Part shown: in pieces, positions 60,075 through 64,000 of the stretch
How the letters are laid out: every line of letters begins with the position of its first letter
How positions within the stretch are numbered: the stretch's first letter is position 1
Origin: Firm-04 sp045600205
GTDB taxonomy: Bacteria; Bacillota; Clostridia; Oscillospirales; Ruminococcaceae
Assembly (NCBI GenBank): GCA_045600205.1
Contig: JAZRXM010000016.1
Span: 62,001-126,000, forward strand
Length of the DNA stretch: 64,000 nt
Reading direction: 5' to 3'
Program-made: the position numbers and the translations under genes
Notes under the pieces: model-generated
Told to the model about the DNA's origin: nothing
Database searches by the model: none
The model's input: only the letters and a program-made list of their open reading frames with translations

Positions 60075-61283
60075 ATGACTGATTTCGTATATGAGGATTC
60101 TTTTGACCCGCAGGTAAATATTAAAGTCGTCGGTGTGGGCGGCGGCGGCGGTAATGCACTCGACTGCATGGTTTCTGCCGACGTCAAGAACATTGAGTAT
60201 ATTGCAATCAATACAGATGCCAAGGCACTTCTGAATTCCAAGGCTCCGACCCGTATCCAGATCGGCGCAAAGCTGACAAAGGGTCGCGGCGCAGGCAACA
60301 AGCCGGAAGTCGGCAAGAATTCTGCTGAGGAAAACCGCGACGAAATCAGCAACGCACTCAAGGGTGCGGATATGATTTTCATTACCGCAGGTATGGGCGG
60401 CGGTACCGGTACCGGTGCAGCTCCCGTTGTGGCGCAGATCGCACAGGAACTCGGTATCCTGACTGTTGCAGTTGTCACCAAGCCGTTTGCTTTTGAGCGT
60501 GAGCAGAAAATGGCTCAGGCAGAGCGCGGTATTGAAATGCTCAAACAGTATGTTGACTCTCTGATCGTCATTCCGAATGAGCGTCTGCTCGTTGGTGTGG
60601 ACAAGCCCCTCACCATGCGTGAGAGCTTTGCGATGGCTGATGATATCCTGAAAACCGGTGTCAAGTCCATCTCCGACCTCATCGTTGAGGATGGCTACAT
60701 TAACCTCGACTTTGCTGACGTTTCTACTATCATGAAAGGCGCAGGCTACGCACATATGGCAATCGGTCAGGGCTCCGGCAAGAACAAGGCAGAGGAAGCT
60801 GCTTCCGCTGTCATTTCCAGCCCGCTGCTCGAAACCTCCATTACCGGTGCAAAGCGACTCCTCATCAACATTGCAATGTCCGAGGATGTCCTCTCGACGG
60901 AAGTCGATACCGCTACCAAGATGATTACCGAAACTGCTGCTGATGGCGTTGAGTTCATCTTCGGTACCGCATTCAAGGAAGAAATGAACGACGAGATGGT
61001 CATTACTGTCATCGCCGCAGGTTACGACGACCCGAAGGCTGTTGCAAAACAGCAGGCTGCCGCAGCCGCTGCTGCCGCTGCCGTTCCCACCATGGGTCAC
61101 GATAAGAAAGTCATCCCGATTCAGAATCCGCTGGTCGAGGGCTTTGTCCCGATGGACCGCAAGGCTGCCGCTGCTGCTCCTGTTCAGACCGTTGCAAAGG
61201 CACAGCAGGTTCCGACCATCCCGCACCTGAACGATGATGATGATGATTTGTCCGAAATCTTTAAGATTCTGGACAAGAAGTAA
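60075..61283 (+). CDS. ftsZ: Cell division protein FtsZ
   Basis: FtsZ is the tubulin-like GTPase that forms the division ring. The 402-residue protein has the tubulin signature GGGTGTG (108-114), NTDAKAL, the T7 loop region NLDFADVSTIM and an Ala/Gln-rich linker. It ends in PTIPHLNDDDDDLSEIFKIL, where the conserved C-terminal peptide follows an acidic run of five Asp. GGAGG precedes ATG 60075. Confidence 0.98.
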   Translation: MTDFVYEDSFDPQVNIKVVGVGGGGGNALDCMVSADVKNIEYIAINTDAKALLNSKAPTRIQIGAKLTKGRGAGNKPEVGKNSAEENRDEISNALKGADMIFITAGMGGGTGTGAAPVVAQIAQELGILTVAVVTKPFAFEREQKMAQAERGIEMLKQYVDSLIVIPNERLLVGVDKPLTMRESFAMADDILKTGVKSISDLIVEDGYINLDFADVSTIMKGAGYAHMAIGQGSGKNKAEEAASAVISSPLLETSITGAKRLLINIAMSEDVLSTEVDTATKMITETAADGVEFIFGTAFKEEMNDEMVITVIAAGYDDPKAVAKQQAAAAAAAAAVPTMGHDKKVIPIQNPLVEGFVPMDRKAAAAAPVQTVAKAQQVPTIPHLNDDDDDLSEIFKILDKK

Positions 61284-61307
61284 TTTATAAATTTTTCTAA
61301 AAAATAG

Positions 61308-61342
61308 GGCGAATCGTGATTTGCGGTTCGCCTTTATTTTTT
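61308..61342 (+). terminator. Rho-independent terminator of ftsZ
   Basis: GGCGAATCG pairs with CGGTTCGCC (one T-G pair) around a 7-base loop, followed by TTTATTTTTT. Confidence 0.9.
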
Positions 61343-61406
61343 CGTAGATACGTATGTCTTTGTTATTGTGCCTAAAAAACGAGAATATTCTTGTATGTTA
61401 TGTATA

Positions 61407-61435
61407 TTGAAATTCCAAAAAAAATATGTTATGAT
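61407..61435 (+). promoter_or_regulatory. Promoter of the coiled-coil gene pair
   Basis: TTGAAA (61407-61412), a 17-base spacer and TATGAT (61430-61435). TGCCTAAAAA occurs 38 bases upstream, at 61369-61378. Confidence 0.6.
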
Positions 61436-61556
61436 GAAGTAGTTAAATAGCAACCCTATGTCCAGATTTTCGGATGGATGACAGAGACGTTTTGGGCGTT
61501 CTGCCGTTGTATCTGTTCTGTACTGGGCTTGACTTCTACGGAAATGAGGCGATGCT

Positions 61557-61727
61557 ATGGATCAGCCAACCATGCTGCGTACCGCGAAGTTTGGCGGATT
61601 TGTAAAAGAAGATGTTTTAGCTTATGTAGATGCACTCAATGCGAAAATCTATTCCCTGGAAGAAGAGGTCGCTGAACTGAAACAACAGCTCAAAGCCTGT
61701 AAGAACGAATCTGCTGATAAAAAATAA
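61557..61727 (+). CDS. 56-residue protein matching the DivIVA-like N-terminus of the next gene
   Basis: This 56-residue protein aligns with the first 56 residues of the following 487-residue protein: both start MDQPT-LRTA, share GGFVKEDVLAYVD-LN-KIY-LEEE and then diverge into a short Lys/Gln-rich coiled coil (VAELKQQLKACKNESADKK). The GGFVKEDV-Y-D pattern recalls the membrane-binding N-terminus of DivIVA. GAGGCG precedes the ATG and the bases around both starts are alike, which points to a tandem duplication. It could form mixed coiled coils with its paralogue. Function unknown. Confidence 0.8.
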   Translation: MDQPTMLRTAKFGGFVKEDVLAYVDALNAKIYSLEEEVAELKQQLKACKNESADKK

Positions 61728-61867
61728 TTACAACAGCGATTTGAACAAGTTTGTCAAAAACGTCCTGCATGGACACCATTGCAGAAATTGTACCGCAATC
61801 TTTTGTTTCTGCAATGAACGGATTGCCGTTAACATATCCTTGGATTGCGGAGAAATGGAGCGTAAAT

Positions 61868-63331
61868 ATGGATCAGCCAACAGTATTGAGAACCGCCCGA
61901 ATGGGTGGATTTGTGAAGGAAGACGTTTTAGCTTATGTTGATGAGTTGAATTCCAAAATCTACGGACTTGAGGAAGAACTGAACGAAGTAAAAAAACAGG
62001 CTGCTTCCGGTGGCGGTCTTTCCGCTGAGAAGGAGAAGGAATATGAAGAGGATCTGACTCGTCTGCGCGGCGAACTCGGTACCACCAAGAACCAGCTCCG
62101 CGCTGCACAGGAAGAACTCAAAAATCGTCCGGTCATCGACGCAAATGGCGATGGTGCCGTTTCTTCCGAGGAACTCGATGCCGTAAAGGCGGAACTCGAC
62201 GAAGCAAATCTGAAACTGACAGACGCAAATGCTGACCTCGAAGCAGCTCGTGCGGAACTTTCTCTCGCACAGGAAGAAACTGCGTCTTTGAATGAACAAA
62301 TTGAGAATCTGCGTGCAGACAATGAAGCACTGCGCAATGATTTGAGTGAAGCTGCAACGGGCGCAATGGGCTCCGATGAAGCCGTTGCTGCGGTACAGGC
62401 AAAATTGACCGACGCTGAGGATAAACTGGCTGATGCTGAAGCGGAAATCGCTTCCCTGAAAGCTGAACTCGATGCGAAAAACCTCATGCTTGATGAGGCT
62501 GAAGCAAGCGGCGGCGCAAGTGAGGAAGATCTCAAAAAACTCGCTGAATACGAGGCAATGCTTTCCGAGCAGAGCGCAACCCTCGCTGAAAAGGAAAAGG
62601 AAATCGAAAATCTGAATTCCCAGATCGAGGAACTCAAGGATAACGGCAGCGATGCAAGCTTTGATATGTCCGCACTCTTTATGGAGGCTCAGAGCACCGC
62701 GAAGAAGGTCGCGCAGGAAGCCCGTCAGAAGGCAGACAAGCGCATCAACGAGGCAAACGAGCAGGCTGAGAATATTATTGCAGAAGCAACCGCTCAGGCT
62801 GAGGAAACCATCAACAATGCCAATACGCAGGCGAACCAGACTGTTGCATCCGCAAATGCACAGGCTGACGAAACCATCAAAAATGCAAACGCTGAGGCTG
62901 AGCGCAAACTCAACGAAGCTGACGCAAAGGCAATCAAAACCGTCGCAGATGCTGAAGAATCTGTCCGTGCTTCTCTGGCTGAGGCAGAACGCCGCACCAA
63001 GACAACTACCGATACCGCACGCACGGTTCGCGCACTGCTCCGTAGCGAGATCGATGGCGTATCCAAGAAATTCAACGAAATCTCGCTGATTCTTGAAAAT
63101 CTGTCCGATCAGGCAGGCAGCCGTCTGTCCGAGGCGAAGAGCGTGATCTCTGAGGCTCGCGGTACGGTCAACGAGGACGACGATGTCCCGAGCTTCGAAA
63201 GCTTTGATGAAGTCGCTTCCAAGAGCTTCAGCAAGGTTTCGGAAAGCACGAAGAATTCCGCAAACTTCGAGTTCAACTTCGAGGACCTTGCGAAAAATGC
63301 AGGAGATGCAAACGACGGTTGGAATCTATGA
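61868..63331 (+). CDS. DivIVA-like coiled-coil protein with EF-hand loop and 11-residue repeats
   Basis: This 487-residue protein has five visible parts: a DivIVA-like start (1-45, MDQPTVLRTARMGGFVKEDVLAYVDELN), a short coiled coil, a canonical EF-hand loop (D91, N93, D95, E102), acidic coiled coils (about 103-258) and about ten 11-residue repeats (272-381) such as NNANTQANQTV and ASANAQADETI. A conserved-looking helix (382-431) and an acidic Ser/Phe tail follow. No membrane helix. Location after ftsZ suggests a division or polarity scaffold. ATG 61868 follows GGAGCG. Its last 4 bases overlap the fumarase-type gene. Confidence 0.8.
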   Translation: MDQPTVLRTARMGGFVKEDVLAYVDELNSKIYGLEEELNEVKKQAASGGGLSAEKEKEYEEDLTRLRGELGTTKNQLRAAQEELKNRPVIDANGDGAVSSEELDAVKAELDEANLKLTDANADLEAARAELSLAQEETASLNEQIENLRADNEALRNDLSEAATGAMGSDEAVAAVQAKLTDAEDKLADAEAEIASLKAELDAKNLMLDEAEASGGASEEDLKKLAEYEAMLSEQSATLAEKEKEIENLNSQIEELKDNGSDASFDMSALFMEAQSTAKKVAQEARQKADKRINEANEQAENIIAEATAQAEETINNANTQANQTVASANAQADETIKNANAEAERKLNEADAKAIKTVADAEESVRASLAEAERRTKTTTDTARTVRALLRSEIDGVSKKFNEISLILENLSDQAGSRLSEAKSVISEARGTVNEDDDVPSFESFDEVASKSFSKVSESTKNSANFEFNFEDLAKNAGDANDGWNL

Positions 63332-63891
63332 ATTATGAACTTCAAGTATCCGATTTGCCGCGTATCGTGCGGGAGCAGCAGCTCCTGCACGCCGGCGATC
63401 GGGTAACGCTTTCTGGTACAGTATATACGGCGCGTGATGCCGCACACAAACGAATTGCTGCTGCAATCGCAAACGGCGAAGAACTGCCGTTTCCGCTGAA
63501 AGATGCGCTGATCTATTTTGCAGGTCCGACTGCCGCACCTCCGGGACGCCCGATTGGCGCCTGCGGTCCGACCACTTCCAGTCGTATGGATCCGTATTCG
63601 CCGATGCTGCTTGATTTGGGGCTGCTTGGCATGATTGGAAAAGGCGAGCGCTCTCAGGCGGTTTGCGATGCAATTGTGCGAAATTACGGCGTCTATTTTT
63701 GCGCGGTCGGCGGAGCAGGAGCTCTTGCTGCTGCCCACATTTCTGTATGTGAGGTCATCGCGTACCCGGATTTGGGCTGCGAATCAGTCAAAAAATTGAC
63801 CTTTGATGCGTTCCCTCTGTTGGTTACCATTGATAATCACGGCAAAAATCTGTTTGCCGAGGGACGCGCGGAGTACGCTGAGCTTCCGTAA
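63328..63891 (+). CDS. Fumarase/tartrate dehydratase-type hydro-lyase, beta subunit
   Basis: The 187-residue protein matches the beta subunit of class I, iron-sulfur fumarate hydratases: GDRVTLSGTVYTARDAAHKRI, ALIYFAGPTAAPPGRPIGACGPTTSSRMDPYSP and AVGGAGALAA. The alpha subunit with the cluster ligands is not in this window, so it may lie downstream or elsewhere. ATG 63328 overlaps the stop of the coiled-coil gene (ATGA). Fumarase and L-tartrate dehydratase forms cannot be separated by this subunit. Confidence 0.9.
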   Translation: MNYELQVSDLPRIVREQQLLHAGDRVTLSGTVYTARDAAHKRIAAAIANGEELPFPLKDALIYFAGPTAAPPGRPIGACGPTTSSRMDPYSPMLLDLGLLGMIGKGERSQAVCDAIVRNYGVYFCAVGGAGALAAAHISVCEVIAYPDLGCESVKKLTFDAFPLLVTIDNHGKNLFAEGRAEYAELP

Positions 63892-63898
63892 TATCTGC

Positions 63899-63949
63899 CA
63901 GAAACGCATGACAAAATTTGTAAAAAATGACAATTTGTTGCGTTTTCTG
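63899..63949 (+). other. Imperfect inverted repeat after the fumarase-type gene
   Basis: CAGAAACGCA (63899-63908) pairs with TGCGTTTTCTG (63939-63949) apart from one bulge, and the arms continue imperfectly inwards. It is not followed by a T-tract. It might end the transcript or serve as an operator for the promoter just downstream. Confidence 0.4.
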
Positions 63950-63969
63950 CCTAAAAACTCGAAAAACAC

Positions 63970-63998
63970 TTGACAAATCGTTGATTTTCGCGTATTAT
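63970..63998 (+). promoter_or_regulatory. Promoter at the right edge of the window
   Basis: TTGACA (63970-63975), a 17-base spacer and TATTAT (63993-63998). TGCCTAAAAA (63948-63957) lies 22 bases upstream. The gene it drives lies outside the window. Confidence 0.6.
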
Positions 63999-64000
63999 AA

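Noticed and set aside
1..64000. tRNA or rRNA genes, CRISPR arrays, insertion sequences, prophage genes
   Set aside because: No cloverleaf-like segment, repeat-spacer array, transposase, integrase or terminal inverted repeats were seen. A tRNA scan would be needed to rule out a missed tRNA.

Overview
The window reads as a stretch of chromosome from an anaerobic, endospore-forming Gram-positive of the Clostridia, most likely a cellulolytic Ruminococcus-like member of the Oscillospiraceae. This is inferred from a secreted GH5 glycanase with a type I dockerin (39644-41395), a cohesin-like domain joined to a GH25 lysozyme (1-933), a complete spoIIIA operon, a ferredoxin-linked 2-keto acid oxidoreductase, an mDAP-type MurE, and clostridial operon order. 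Coding density is high. I saw no tRNA, rRNA, CRISPR array, insertion sequence or prophage.

Layout. 1-2241: a partial GH25 gene converges on rplJ-rplL, which has an L10-type leader and two tandem promoters. 2350-6883: a PduL phosphotransacylase, nicotinate phosphoribosyltransferase, a cytosolic glycosidase-like TIM barrel and a HAD phosphatase. 6943-11405: iorA-iorB-paaK-ACT for aromatic 2-keto acid oxidation and aryl-CoA formation, interrupted by a small frameshifted secreted-protein gene. 11496-12155: a zinc-ribbon protein with its own promoter and terminator. 12158-16912: spoIIIAA-AH behind a sigma-E-like promoter. 16970-29400: a long housekeeping operon (asp23, nusB, TsaD paralogue, xseAB, prenyl synthase, dxs, tlyA, C_GCAxxG_C_C protein, nadK, argR, recN, ahcY, punA). 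29411-31867: a fused FeoA-FeoB gene with a palindromic operator at its promoter. 31931-38881: the atp operon (I-B-E-F-H-A-G-D-C), whose c subunit carries a two-carboxylate, probably sodium-binding, motif. 38918-42188: an unknown membrane protein, the GH5-dockerin enzyme, a small unknown protein and a small lipoprotein. 42359-47137: rpsL-rpsG-fusA-tuf. 47141-61342: a division and cell-wall cluster (mraZ-rsmH-ftsL-pbp-murE-mraY-ftsW-murG-murA-ftsQ-ftsZ) without murF, murD, murC, murB or ftsA. 61407-64000: a 56-residue protein that duplicates the N-terminus of the following 487-residue coiled-coil protein, then a fumarase-type beta subunit overlapping it by 4 bases.

Most unusual region: downstream of ftsZ. 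A micro-gene (61557-61727) and a long gene (61868-63331) begin with nearly the same DivIVA-like segment. The long protein also holds a canonical EF-hand loop and about ten consecutive 11-residue repeats, and its gene is translationally coupled to a metabolic hydro-lyase subunit. Other leads are a strong bulged hairpin in the mraZ leader, 10-bp-phased TTGGCAA repeats that look like MraZ boxes, a repeat cluster resembling DnaA boxes between murA and ftsQ, and the two-carboxylate ATP synthase rotor.
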